DNA from: Clostridium magnum DSM 2767
GTDB taxonomy: Bacteria; Bacillota; Clostridia; Clostridiales; Clostridiaceae
Reading direction: 5' to 3'
DNA length: 64,000 nucleotides
Assembly: GCF_001623875.1 (NCBI RefSeq)
Contig: NZ_LWAE01000001.1
Location: 682,001-746,000, forward strand
Below, piece by piece: positions 1 to 7,872 of the stretch. The translations under genes and the position numbers were made by a program. The notes under the pieces were generated by a model, which saw only the letters and a list, made by a program, of their open reading frames with translations, made no database searches and had not been told where the DNA came from. Position 1 is the first letter of the stretch. The number at the start of each line of letters is the position of its first letter.

Positions 1-794
1 GATTGATTATAGCTATTCCTTGTGCAATACTTGTTGGTGTTGTATATACAAGAAGCAATTATGTAAAAAGTGCTATAGCTAGTATACCAGAAGGATTAGT
101 AAGTTCAAAGGTACTTTCAGATGAAGAAATGCCGGGCTTTGCTTCTAGTATGTTTGTAGCACTAACTCCTGTAGTTCTTATGGCAGCAGCTACTTTCGGT
201 GAAATTTTCTTGCCGCATAAATCAAAGGCTCTAGTATATCTTAAGTTCTTTGGTGATGGACCGATAGCGTTAATGATAACAGCACTTATTGCAATGTACA
301 CTCTTGGAATAGCTCGTGGAAAGAAGATGGATGAGGTAGTGAAAGCTTGCAGCAATTCTATAAAGGGAATCGCAATGATACTTATAGTAATCGGTGCTGG
401 TGGTTCATTTAAGCAAGTAATTGTTGATGCAGGTGTTGCAAACGTAATGAAGCAAGTTGTAGGAGGCCTAGATGTATCTCCAATAGTATTAGCATGGATA
501 ATAGCAGCTTTGATAAGAGTTGCAGTAGGATCGGCTACAGTTGCTATTACAACAGCCTCAGGTATTATTTTACCTATATTAGCTACAAGTGGAGTGAGCC
601 CAGAATTAATGGTTCTAGCTACATCTTGTGGTAGTGTATTTGCTTCACATGTTAACGATCCAGGATTCTGGATGTTTAAAGAGTACTTCGGTATCTCAGT
701 AGCTCATGCTCTTAAAGTAAGAACAATGTATACGTGTATATTAGCAGTTCTTGGTTTAATTGGTGTACTAGCATTAAATGCAGTTGGTTTCTAG
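1..794 (+). CDS. GntP-family gluconate/hydroxy-acid permease, C-terminal part
   Basis: Partial gene entering from the left edge; about 263 residues remain of a family that usually has about 440-450. The visible part is almost entirely hydrophobic membrane segments, with a GGSFKQV stretch and an FASHVNDPGFWMFKEYFG stretch that I recognise as typical of GntP/gluconate:H+ symporters. It would import an organic (hydroxy) acid through the cytoplasmic membrane. It sits just upstream of garR on the same strand and ends in a terminator, so it probably forms the uptake step for the glycerate pathway encoded downstream. The true substrate (gluconate, glycerate or another hydroxy acid) cannot be read from the sequence. 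Confidence 0.85.
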   Translation, partial: LIIAIPCAILVGVVYTRSNYVKSAIASIPEGLVSSKVLSDEEMPGFASSMFVALTPVVLMAAATFGEIFLPHKSKALVYLKFFGDGPIALMITALIAMYTLGIARGKKMDEVVKACSNSIKGIAMILIVIGAGGSFKQVIVDAGVANVMKQVVGGLDVSPIVLAWIIAALIRVAVGSATVAITTASGIILPILATSGVSPELMVLATSCGSVFASHVNDPGFWMFKEYFGISVAHALKVRTMYTCILAVLGLIGVLALNAVGF

Positions 795-818
795 TTTTAA
801 CCTAGATTATAGTATTCT

Positions 819-850
819 AGCTGACACTAAATGTGTCAGCTAATTCTTTT
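819..850 (+). terminator. Intrinsic terminator after the permease
   Basis: Perfect 9-bp stem (AGCTGACAC at 819-827, GTGTCAGCT at 833-841) with a 5-nt loop, followed by AATTCTTTT. It ends the permease transcript and separates it from the garR promoter. Confidence 0.7.
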
Positions 851-1030
851 ACACAATTGTGATAATTTTCACTCCCTAAGCCAGCTGAGATACCTCAAAA
901 TGGTTGATATATTCTGGCCGTCTTTATGTCAATTTATAATATACCTAGAATATCTTTACAGTATACTTAGCTAATATATTCTAGGTATATTTAATGTCTA
1001 TTCAAGAATACTTAGCTAATCTAATTAAGT

Positions 1031-1139
1031 TATTATGCAAATAACTAATATATTATGCAAATAAATAAAAATAAAGTGCTATTAGGGAAAATTCTTTGTG
1101 CAATTGAATATTGAATGATATATCAAAAAGTATGATAAT
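1031..1139 (+). promoter_or_regulatory. garR promoter with operator module
   Basis: Two direct copies of TATTATGCAAATAA (1031-1044, 1051-1064) lie 20 bp apart. A TTTGTGCAATTGAATATT element follows (about 1095-1112) and overlaps the -35 of a sigma-A-like promoter, TTGAAT (1111-1116), 17-bp spacer, GATAAT (1134-1139). The same arrangement, with the same 20-bp gap between the upstream box and the TTTGTGCAA element, precedes the glycerate kinase gene at 9029-9118. The repetition makes regulator binding very likely. Which regulator binds is inference; the CdaR-type and PrpR-type proteins of this island are candidates. Confidence 0.65.
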
Positions 1140-1241
1140 AAAATCATCAAAAGGACATTCAGTATAAATTAAATGCTAAAAATCAGTGCTTGCATATATG
1201 GTAAGCTAATATTAAATAATAAATTTAGGAGGAATTAACTT

Positions 1242-2126
1242 ATGAAAATAGGATTTATTGGACTTGGAATAATGGGTAAGCCAATGGCAAAAAACTTAAT
1301 TAAAGCAGGATATGAATTAGTTGTATTAGATCGTAATACAGCTGCAGTTGATGAATTAGTAGCATTAGGAGCTGAGAGTGAAACTACTCCAAAAGCTATT
1401 GCAGCTAAAAGTGAAGTCGTAATAACAATGCTTCCTAACTCACCACATGTTAAAGAAGTTGCTCTAGGAGAAAATGGTATTATAGATGGAGCAAAAGAAG
1501 GAACTATATTTGTAGATATGAGTTCTATAGCACCTTTAGCTTCTAAGGAAATAGCTGAAAAGTTAGCAGCAAAAGGCATAGAAATGATAGATGCACCTGT
1601 AAGTGGTGGAGAACCAAAAGCTATCGATGGAACTTTATCTATTATGGTAGGTGGAAAAGAAGAACTTTTCAATAAAGTTAAAGACATGTTACTGAAAATG
1701 GGTGCAAGTGCAGTTCTTTGTGGTGAAGTTGGAGCTGGTAACGTAACTAAATTAGCAAACCAAATCGTTGTTGCATTAAATATAGCTGCTATGTCAGAAG
1801 CTTTTGTATTAGCAACTAAAGCAGGCGTATCTCCAGAATTAGTATATAATGCTATTCGTGGCGGATTAGCTGGAAGTACTGTATTAGATGCTAAAGCACC
1901 AATGGTTATGAATAGAAACTTTAAACCAGGATTTAAAATAGATTTACACATAAAAGACTTAAGTAATGCACTTGAAACAGGAGCAGGAGTAGGAGCACCG
2001 TTATTCTTAACAAGCCAAGTAATGGAAATGCTAAGAAACCTAAGCCAAGATGGAGAAGGCCAAAGCGATCACTCTGCAATAGTAAAATTCTATGAAAAAT
2101 TAGGAAACACTGAAGTTACTAAATAG
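1242..2126 (+). CDS. garR: 2-hydroxy-3-oxopropionate (tartronate semialdehyde) reductase
   Basis: A 294-residue, full-length member of the beta-hydroxyacid dehydrogenase family. The N-terminal Rossmann motif GLGIMG is at residues 7-12, the substrate-binding DAPVSGGEPKA stretch is near 117-127, and a GNVTKLANQ stretch near 170 carries the catalytic lysine. It reduces tartronate semialdehyde to D-glycerate with NAD(P)H in the cytosol. Neighbours support this: glycerate kinase and pyruvate kinase lie downstream and a GntP permease upstream. The start follows TTTAGGAGGAATTAACTT, a strong ribosome site. 3-Hydroxyisobutyrate dehydrogenase is the closest alternative family member, but the GarR-type sequence and the glycerate kinase context favour garR. 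Confidence 0.9.
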   Translation: MKIGFIGLGIMGKPMAKNLIKAGYELVVLDRNTAAVDELVALGAESETTPKAIAAKSEVVITMLPNSPHVKEVALGENGIIDGAKEGTIFVDMSSIAPLASKEIAEKLAAKGIEMIDAPVSGGEPKAIDGTLSIMVGGKEELFNKVKDMLLKMGASAVLCGEVGAGNVTKLANQIVVALNIAAMSEAFVLATKAGVSPELVYNAIRGGLAGSTVLDAKAPMVMNRNFKPGFKIDLHIKDLSNALETGAGVGAPLFLTSQVMEMLRNLSQDGEGQSDHSAIVKFYEKLGNTEVTK

Positions 2127-2130
2127 TACA

Positions 2131-2259
2131 TTTATCCGATGACTATCCGCGCTAATACTCTCTCTCAAATAGGGAGTAAAGAGCGGTTACGTCCCTAGAT
2201 TCGTTCAACTAATAATCAGGTGGGGTTGAAACCCTACCTGATTCAAGTTTCCACTTCAT
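2131..2259 (+). repeat. Dispersed repeat, copy 1
   Basis: 129-bp copy of a repeat family with ends TTTATCCGATGACT and TTTCCACTTCAT. An inner hairpin (CCGCGCTAATACTC to GAGTAAAGAGCGG) is followed by TTCAACTA and a second hairpin built from an AATCAGGTGGGG arm and a CCCTACCTGATT arm. It begins 4 bp after the garR stop codon. Other copies are at 4677, 11907, 13022, 21682, 32854 and 35328. Confidence 0.8.
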
Positions 2260-2261
2260 GA

Positions 2262-2310
2262 AAACAGCTGACTTAAACTATATATTTAAGTCAGCTGTTT
2301 CAATTTTTGT
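2262..2310 (+). terminator. Intrinsic terminator after garR
   Basis: 16-bp stem AAACAGCTGACTTAAA (2262-2277) and TTTAAGTCAGCTGTTT (2285-2300), then CAATTTTTG. It directly follows repeat copy 1, which seems to have inserted between garR and its terminator. Confidence 0.75.
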
Positions 2311-2350
2311 TGCATATAATCCTTTAACAATATAAATTTTAATTAGATGT

Positions 2351-2407
2351 ATAATACTAATCTTTAAACATATTATCTGTTATAATATTCTTAAAGATTA
2401 GTATTAT
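2351..2407. repeat. 17-bp perfect inverted repeat upstream of the sigma-54 activator
   Basis: ATAATACTAATCTTTAA (2351-2367) and its exact reverse complement (2391-2407) flank 23 bp that contain TTATAATATTC. The sequence has almost no G/C in the stem and no long T tract, so it is a weak terminator candidate. An operator or a cruciform around a promoter is equally possible. Confidence 0.5.
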
Positions 2408-2425
2408 TTTATACATGAATTAATG

Positions 2426-2445
2426 TTCAGTTGCACAAATATTAA
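2426..2445 (-). promoter_or_regulatory. Inverted copy of the garR/glycerate kinase operator
   Basis: The minus strand reads TTAATATTTGTGCAACTGAA here. It is a 20-nt exact match to the plus-strand element at 9068-9087 before the glycerate kinase gene. It lies about 70 bp before the start of the sigma-54 activator, suggesting that the activator gene is under the same control. Confidence 0.6.
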
Positions 2446-2515
2446 GCTAAAATAGTAAGATGCATATATACATATTTCATAACAATAGCTGAATTAAAGA
2501 AAGGAAAATTGCAAT

Positions 2516-4444
2516 ATGTCAAAAATAATTTTACTTGCAACGGGAGATTATGTAGCAGAATTAGGATATAATTTAAAAAATAAGCTTAAGAACCCAGATG
2601 AATTAGTAGTTATAAATACTCATTTTGATGAGGCTGTTCAATGTATTAGGCAATTAGAAGATCAAGACATAGATGTGATTATTTCAAGAGGTACTTGGGC
2701 AGACAGGATTAAATCCGAATTTAATACAATTCCTGTTGTGAAAATACCAATAACTGGTGTTGAAATTATGTCTGCAATTAATTTGGCAAAGAAAAAATTA
2801 AAAAAGGATGATTTTACTATAGGTTATATGGGATACAAAGAATTAATACACCCAATTAAGCCGTTCTTAGATACATTAAATTTAGATATACGAATTTATG
2901 AAGTAAAAGATATAGAGGATGTAGAAAACCAAATTAGTAAAGCAATAAAAGATAAAGTGGACATTATAATTGCTGGTCATGTAGGATGTGAAGCAGCAAA
3001 GAAGGTAGGAATGAACTATATTTGGCTTGAATCATCAGAATCATCATTTCAAGAGGCGTACACAAAGGCACTAGAGATACAGAATGCAGTTTATATGGAA
3101 AAAAAGAAATCAAAGGAAATAAGTACTATACTAAATTCTGTTTCAGAAGCCATTATAAGCATAGATGAGTTTCAGAACATAACTACATTTAATGAACTAG
3201 CAGAAAAGTTTACAGGGTATAAATCATCAGAAGCTATAGGGAAGCATATAAAGGATGTTTGTAAATACATAGATAGTAAGTTACTTTCTAAATCCATGAA
3301 TATGGGAGAAAAAGTTACCGGAAAAGTTATTGAAATCAGAGGAAAAGCCTTTGCTATAAGCATTACTCCAGTAACTATTAAAAATAAGATTTCCAATATA
3401 ATAATTACTCTTCAAGAAGTAAGTGAACTTCAAAATGTGGAGATAAAAGTCAGAAAAAGCCTATACTTAAAAGGAAATGTTGCACAGTATAATTTTGATG
3501 ATATAAAAGGTGTTTCAGGAGAAATAAAGGAAACTATTGAGATGGCAAAAAGTTTTTCTCAGTTAGAATCAAATGTACTTATTATAGGAGAAACTGGAAT
3601 AGGCAAAGAACTCTTTGCTCAAAGTATACATAATTTAAGCTCAAGAAGAGAAGGTCCTTTTGTTGCAGTTAACTGTGGTGCAATACCATCAACTTTAATA
3701 AATAGTGAGTTTTTTGGATATGAAGAAGGTGCATTTACAGGAGCGGCAAAAGGAGGTAAAATAGGACTCTTTGAATTAGCCCATAATGGGACGATATTCC
3801 TAGATGAAATATCTGAAATGGATTTATACGGCCAAGTTACATTGCTACGTGTCATTCAAGAAAGACAAATTCGTCGTGTTGGAGGGGAAACCATTATCCC
3901 TATAAATGTACGAATAATAGCTGCCGCTAACAGAAACTTATATGGTATGGTTAAAGAAAATAAATTTAGAAGGGATTTATTTTATAGGTTAAGTGTCCTA
4001 GTATTAAAAGTACCTCCTTTGAGGGATAGAAAAAAAGACATATCATATTTAGCTGAAATTTTTGTAAATATGTATGCAGAAATGTTTAAAAAGGAAATTT
4101 CTCTTTCTAAAAAAGCACTAGGCGAACTTGAAATGTTTGATTGGGATGGTAACGTAAGGCAATTAAAAAATTTTTGTGAAAGAATTGTTGCTGATTTTAT
4201 AAAAAAACAAATTCACAACAGTTTTTACATCGAAAATAGCTTAGAAAAAGAAGATGTTGTTACTGAAATACACAGCATTACAGATGGCGACAAATTTATA
4301 ATTAATAAAAAAGGCATTTCTTATAAAAGAATAACAGATTTAATAACTAAATATGATGGAAACAGAGAATTGATTGCAAAAGAGCTAAAAATAAGTAGGA
4401 CGACTTTATGGCGTTATATGAAATTATTAGGAATTAGTAAATAA
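2516..4444 (+). CDS. Sigma-54-dependent transcriptional activator, PrpR type
   Basis: 642 residues with the order expected of a PrpR-like enhancer-binding protein: an N-terminal sensory domain (about 5-190, PrpR_N type), a PAS domain (about 205-310), an AAA+ core with Walker A GETGIGKE near 358 and the sigma-54 contact loop GAFTGA near 405, and a C-terminal Fis-type helix-turn-helix (EL..ELKISRTTLWRYMKLLG, about 618-642). The GAFTGA loop is intact, so it should activate sigma-54 RNA polymerase. A -24/-12 promoter with a palindromic upstream site lies about 160 bp downstream and is the likely target. The effector is unknown; the cluster suggests a small carboxylic or hydroxy acid. The start follows GAAAGGAAAATTGCAAT. 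Confidence 0.9.
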   Translation: MSKIILLATGDYVAELGYNLKNKLKNPDELVVINTHFDEAVQCIRQLEDQDIDVIISRGTWADRIKSEFNTIPVVKIPITGVEIMSAINLAKKKLKKDDFTIGYMGYKELIHPIKPFLDTLNLDIRIYEVKDIEDVENQISKAIKDKVDIIIAGHVGCEAAKKVGMNYIWLESSESSFQEAYTKALEIQNAVYMEKKKSKEISTILNSVSEAIISIDEFQNITTFNELAEKFTGYKSSEAIGKHIKDVCKYIDSKLLSKSMNMGEKVTGKVIEIRGKAFAISITPVTIKNKISNIIITLQEVSELQNVEIKVRKSLYLKGNVAQYNFDDIKGVSGEIKETIEMAKSFSQLESNVLIIGETGIGKELFAQSIHNLSSRREGPFVAVNCGAIPSTLINSEFFGYEEGAFTGAAKGGKIGLFELAHNGTIFLDEISEMDLYGQVTLLRVIQERQIRRVGGETIIPINVRIIAAANRNLYGMVKENKFRRDLFYRLSVLVLKVPPLRDRKKDISYLAEIFVNMYAEMFKKEISLSKKALGELEMFDWDGNVRQLKNFCERIVADFIKKQIHNSFYIENSLEKEDVVTEIHSITDGDKFIINKKGISYKRITDLITKYDGNRELIAKELKISRTTLWRYMKLLGISK

Positions 4445-4484
4445 AACATCCACCTATGAAAAAATAGGTGGATGTTTTATTTTA
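4443..4484 (+). terminator. Intrinsic terminator after the sigma-54 activator
   Basis: 15-bp stem AAAACATCCACCTAT (4443-4457) and ATAGGTGGATGTTTT (4464-4478) around a 6-nt loop, followed by ATTTTA. It starts inside the stop codon. Confidence 0.8.
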
Positions 4485-4494
4485 TGCAACAAGT

Positions 4495-4539
4495 TTGAAA
4501 CGTGTTTAATTTTTTGAAACATGTTTCAAAAAATTAAAC
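4495..4539. promoter_or_regulatory. Palindromic upstream activating site for a sigma-54 activator
   Basis: 4504-4539 is a perfect 36-bp palindrome centred on TTGAAACATGTTTCAA (4514-4529). A second, imperfect site, TTGAAACGTGTTTAA, is at 4495-4509. The palindrome centre lies about 83 bp before the -24 element, a normal distance for enhancer-binding proteins. Binding by the adjacent PrpR-type protein is inference. Confidence 0.65.
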
Positions 4540-4602
4540 ATAGATTTATTGATAACCTATACAAGAAGCAATATAAATCAATATTTGTTCTTAATAAAAA
4601 AA

Positions 4603-4620
4603 TTGGCATAGAAGTTGCTT
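4603..4620 (+). promoter_or_regulatory. Sigma-54 (-24/-12) promoter
   Basis: TTGGCATAGAAGTTGCTT has GG at 4605-4606 and GC at 4617-4618, separated by exactly 10 bp as the sigma-54 consensus requires. No credible gene follows: within 60 bp comes repeat copy 2, then an IS110 transposase on the opposite strand. The promoter looks orphaned. Confidence 0.7.
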
Positions 4621-4676
4621 ATTAAAATAATAACGAAAGAAGTATTTTATGAAACATAGTAATATTAGAATTATTT

Positions 4677-4812
4677 TTTATCCGATGACTACCCGCTCTA
4701 ATACTTCCATCTTCTTCAAGATGGAAGTATTAGAGCCGCTATGTCCCTGGATTCATTCAACTAAGAATCAGATTGGGGTTGAAACCCCACCTGATTCAAG
4801 TTTCCACTTCAT
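4677..4812 (+). repeat. Dispersed repeat, copy 2
   Basis: 136-bp copy with both conserved ends. The first hairpin is a perfect 19-bp stem starting GCTCTAATACTTCC with loop CTTC. The second is built from AATCAG..TGGGGTT and AACCCCACCTGATT arms. It lies between the orphan sigma-54 promoter and the IS110 transposase. Confidence 0.8.
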
Positions 4813-4940
4813 AGATTAAAAGCAATTTGGTAATATGTCAAGAACAAAATGAAAAGAAAATCAAATGATTTCTTTAAAAATGGGTAACCTTAATAAACAT
4901 ACAGTCCAATGAGAAAGTATGTTCGTATAATTTATATAGA

Positions 4941-6215
4941 TTAATCTACTCTATTTGAAGAGTAGAGCTGATTTTTAGCCAGCAATCCAAAAATCATACG
5001 AATAAGTTTACGAGATGTTAGCGCGAGTGCTCGTTTGTGCTGATGTGTAGTTACTTCAGCAAATTTCTTCTGATAGAACTCTTGATATTCAGGAATATGG
5101 CAAACAACACTTCCTGCAGCTTCTATGAGATAATAGCGTAAATAACGGTTACCAGCTTTGTTCATAGGTGTATTTTCAGCTTTAAAACCTCCAGATTGAT
5201 TTTCTTTCCACACGATGCCAGCGTATTTAGCAATAGCATCATTACTAGGAAATGCATGCACACTTCCTAATTCAGCAAGAATGCCACTGGAGTAAACAGG
5301 GCCAAAACCAGGAATAGACATTAATATTTTGTATTCCACAGGATTCATTCCCATAACAGCTTTTTCAATGGCTTTGTTAATACCTTTAAGTTCTTTATCA
5401 AAAGCCTGAATACAGTTGAAAGAACAAGCAATAGAGGTTGTTAATGGCTCATACAAACATTTATCAAGACGGTATGAATTACGTGCAGCTTGCTGCAAAA
5501 TTTCAGCAGTCATCTGAGGATTAGAAATCCTTTTCCGACTTTTTCTATTGACGAAGTCAACAAGTTCTTCAATTGATGTATTTGCAATATCTTCGGAAGA
5601 TAGAAATTCAGTAAGTATTGAAGATGCGGTAGCACCGTATTTATTAGAAAAAGGATGATCTTCTCCCTGTAATAATGCAAATTCGCTGAACTTAAGAAAT
5701 ACATTGGATAACATGTAAGTTTTTTCTCTAGTTAAGCATTCAACAATATGAAGTCTGTGCCTTGTAAGTCTTTGCAGAGCAAGATATTGAGAACCACGCC
5801 AAGGTTCAATATGAATTCTGCCAACTCTTGCAAAGTCAGCAATAACAAAAGAGTCAATGCCATCATTTTTATCAAGAGAATTAAAGGATTCTTTGTAGTT
5901 AGCAACTTCCTTAGGATTCAAGCAGTAAACATAAGGTTTGTAAGTCATAAGTTTTTCACTAGCAGATAAAAAATTGGCTATATGTACTCCATAAAAGGAA
6001 GTAGATTCTAAGCCGATTATAACAGCTTTAAAAGTATTGTTTTCTAAAACCTTAACAAGCATGGATTCAAGTTGCTCTGCACCAAATTGCGTATTAGGAA
6101 CAGGTTTCATCTTAATCAAGAATTCCTGTTCAAAATTAATAGCAGAGACAACATTTTGTCTCGCACCAATATCGATACCAACAAATAGAGTTGATAAGTA
6201 ATCTAATTTCTTCAT
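4941..6215 (-). CDS. IS110-family transposase (RNA-guided recombinase)
   Basis: 424 residues from the ATG at 6213-6215, which follows a GGTGGTG ribosome site. The N-terminal RuvC-like DEDD domain shows VGIDIG near residue 13, LEST near 80-100 and KNDGIDSFVIADFAR. The C-terminal Transposase_20 domain shows LMSIPGFGPVYSSGILAELG and an NQSGGF stretch carrying the expected catalytic serine. The frame is intact and near the usual length (about 400), so it may be active. The element interrupts the region between the sigma-54 promoter and the cdaR genes. IS110 elements lack obvious inverted repeats, so its ends cannot be set from this one copy. Confidence 0.93.
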   Translation of the reverse strand: MKKLDYLSTLFVGIDIGARQNVVSAINFEQEFLIKMKPVPNTQFGAEQLESMLVKVLENNTFKAVIIGLESTSFYGVHIANFLSASEKLMTYKPYVYCLNPKEVANYKESFNSLDKNDGIDSFVIADFARVGRIHIEPWRGSQYLALQRLTRHRLHIVECLTREKTYMLSNVFLKFSEFALLQGEDHPFSNKYGATASSILTEFLSSEDIANTSIEELVDFVNRKSRKRISNPQMTAEILQQAARNSYRLDKCLYEPLTTSIACSFNCIQAFDKELKGINKAIEKAVMGMNPVEYKILMSIPGFGPVYSSGILAELGSVHAFPSNDAIAKYAGIVWKENQSGGFKAENTPMNKAGNRYLRYYLIEAAGSVVCHIPEYQEFYQKKFAEVTTHQHKRALALTSRKLIRMIFGLLAKNQLYSSNRVD

Positions 6216-6239
6216 GAAATCACCACCTTTCAAAAATAA

Positions 6240-6600
6240 TGAGGAAATTAGAAAGGATTATCCTAATCCAAAGTACTAACTGCAACCTCGCGTAATTAGC
6301 ATTCATCCAGACGCAAAACCTTGCTGGTGGCTGCGAAAGGAGATGCAACATTTGTGTAAGCAGAATATGATACTTTGGTCAGGCTGCAAGCTTTACAGGC
6401 AATAACACAATGTGTTTTGCAGGAGGAATACAGCAGTAACCTTCGCTAAAGTTCCGTTATGACTATTTTAGCATTAGAAAATCCTTTAATAAATAGTAGG
6501 TTAAAACAGTATAGATCGGAAAGTATAAGAATCAGCAATACTGAATTGGGAGAATCCCCACTAGAAAAATTGAGATGCTTTCTTAATCTATACAAAATAT
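6240..6600 (-). ncRNA. Candidate IS110 bridge RNA region
   Basis: Noncoding stretch of about 360 bp upstream of the IS110 transposase. In IS110-group elements this 5' flank is known to encode the bridge RNA. Read in transposase orientation, three stem-loops occur in order: GCTAAA with TTTAGC (6445-6472), CTGCAA with TTGCAG (6384-6422, containing AACACA/TGTGTT), and a large 8-bp stem CCAAAGTA with TACTTTGG (6268-6378), which encloses nested GCAT/ATGC and CGCA/TGCG pairs. One 5' stem-loop plus two large internal loops resembles the published architecture. Exact ends and guide bases are not determinable here. Confidence 0.5.
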
Positions 6601-6608
6601 AAAAAATA

Positions 6609-6648
6609 AATAAGTTTATAGGCAGTAAATAACTGCTATAAACTTATT
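6609..6648 (+). repeat. Hairpin just upstream of the first cdaR ribosome site
   Basis: AATAAGTTTATAG plus CAGT (6609-6626, one bulged G) pairs with ACTGCTATAAACTTATT (6632-6648). It ends 5 bp before the ACGAGGAGGAAGG ribosome site and has no T tract, so it could be an operator, an mRNA-stabilising hairpin or an insulator against transcription from the IS element. Confidence 0.5.
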
Positions 6649-6667
6649 ATACGAGGAGGAAGGGTAA

Positions 6668-7814
6668 ATGGAAGTTCTAAGTAGTGAATTAGCTAAGGGT
6701 ATTGTCGATAGAACTATGGGCGTTGTTAGTCACAATATTAATATAATGAATGAGCAAGGTACTATTATAGCATCTGGAGATAAAAGTAGGATTGGAAACA
6801 TTCATGAAGGAGCAATCATAGCCCTTCAAAGAAAATCAGAATTTATTGTTGATGAAAATGAAAGTGAAAAGTTAAAAGGCGTGCTTCCAGGAATAAACTT
6901 AGTTATTGAATTTAAAAATAGAGTAGTTGGGGTAATAGGGGTTACTGGTAGACCAGAAGAGGTTTCGCAATACGGTAAATTAATTAAGAGTACAGCAGAA
7001 ATGATCATAGAGCAGGAACATATTATTAGGGGGGTTAGAGTGGAATAACAGAATAAAAGAAGAAGTGTTGTTAGCACTTATATATAATAAACAGGATTCA
7101 GTTGCTCTATTGGAAGGGTACGCGAAAAAATCTGGAATTTCCTATAATGCTCCTACAAATATTTTTATAGTTGAGTTAAATTTTGAAGAAGCTTCTGAAA
7201 AGATAGAATTAGAAATACTAAATAGAATAATAAGATTATTGGAAGGAACCTTCAAGGGATCTATAGCAGCAGCGATAAATGAGAAAACAATTGTATTACT
7301 ACACAAGTATTTATATAGCAATAATAAAACTACGGACTATAAAGAAAAATTAACGGAAGTTAACGAAAAGATATATGACAAAATAGGCATTAATGTAAAA
7401 ATATCAACAGGTAAAACAGCTGATAACTTATATGATGCCCACAAATCCTTTGAAATAGCTAATGAAACGCTTTTGTTCGGAAAGAAAGTGTTTCCTAGTG
7501 ATAGTGTTTATGTCTTTGATTTATTGAAAAGTGAAATGATTTTCTCACAAAATAGTACAAAGTGGAAAATAGACGAGTTAGAAAATACCTATAAATTAAT
7601 AGAGTCCAGTGATAAAAACGGAGAATTAAGAGAAACATTAGAGGCACTCATAGAGGAGAATGGCGAGCTCAATAATGTATCAAATAAATTATTTATTCAT
7701 AGAAATACTCTCAGTTATCGCCTAAATAAAATTCACAAATTAACAAATAAAAACCCTAGAAAATATACTGATTTATTTTGGCTTTATAGTGCAATGATTA
7801 ACATTCAAAAATAA
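6668..7814 (+). pseudogene. CdaR-family sugar diacid regulator, frameshifted copy 1
   Basis: Reads as an N-terminal diacid-recognition domain (126 residues, 6668-7048) and, one frame over, a C-terminal part (7065-7814) ending in a PucR-type helix-turn-helix (LFIHRNTLSYRLNKIHKL). The break is in a run of six G at 7029-7034. Removing one G restores IIRGLEWNNRIKEEV, which matches the paralogue at 7873 (RELEWNNKIKEEI). CdaR-type proteins sense sugar acids such as glycerate or glucarate and activate their catabolism, which suits the neighbouring genes. It may be a true pseudogene, a phase-variable tract or a sequencing error; everything else looks intact. The start follows GAGGAGGAAGGGTAA. Confidence 0.8.
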
Positions 7815-7872
7815 AAGAGTCTGTCAATTATATTTTAAGATTTATTTGATATAGTAAAAGGAGAGATTGATA

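Noticed and set aside
1142..1240. Sigma-54 promoter before garR
   Set aside because: A TTGCAT is present near 1190, but there is no GG ten bases before its GC; a sigma-A-like promoter explains the site better.
1235..1951. Long minus-strand open frame opposite garR
   Set aside because: It mirrors the codons of garR, has no ribosome site, and gives a low-complexity, Ala/Pro/Ser/Ile-rich product.
3172..3396. Minus-strand open frames within the sigma-54 activator gene
   Set aside because: Short, without ribosome sites, and opposite a well-supported domain protein.
4649..4806. Short open frame after the orphan sigma-54 promoter
   Set aside because: It runs through the dispersed repeat, lacks a ribosome site and gives no recognisable protein.
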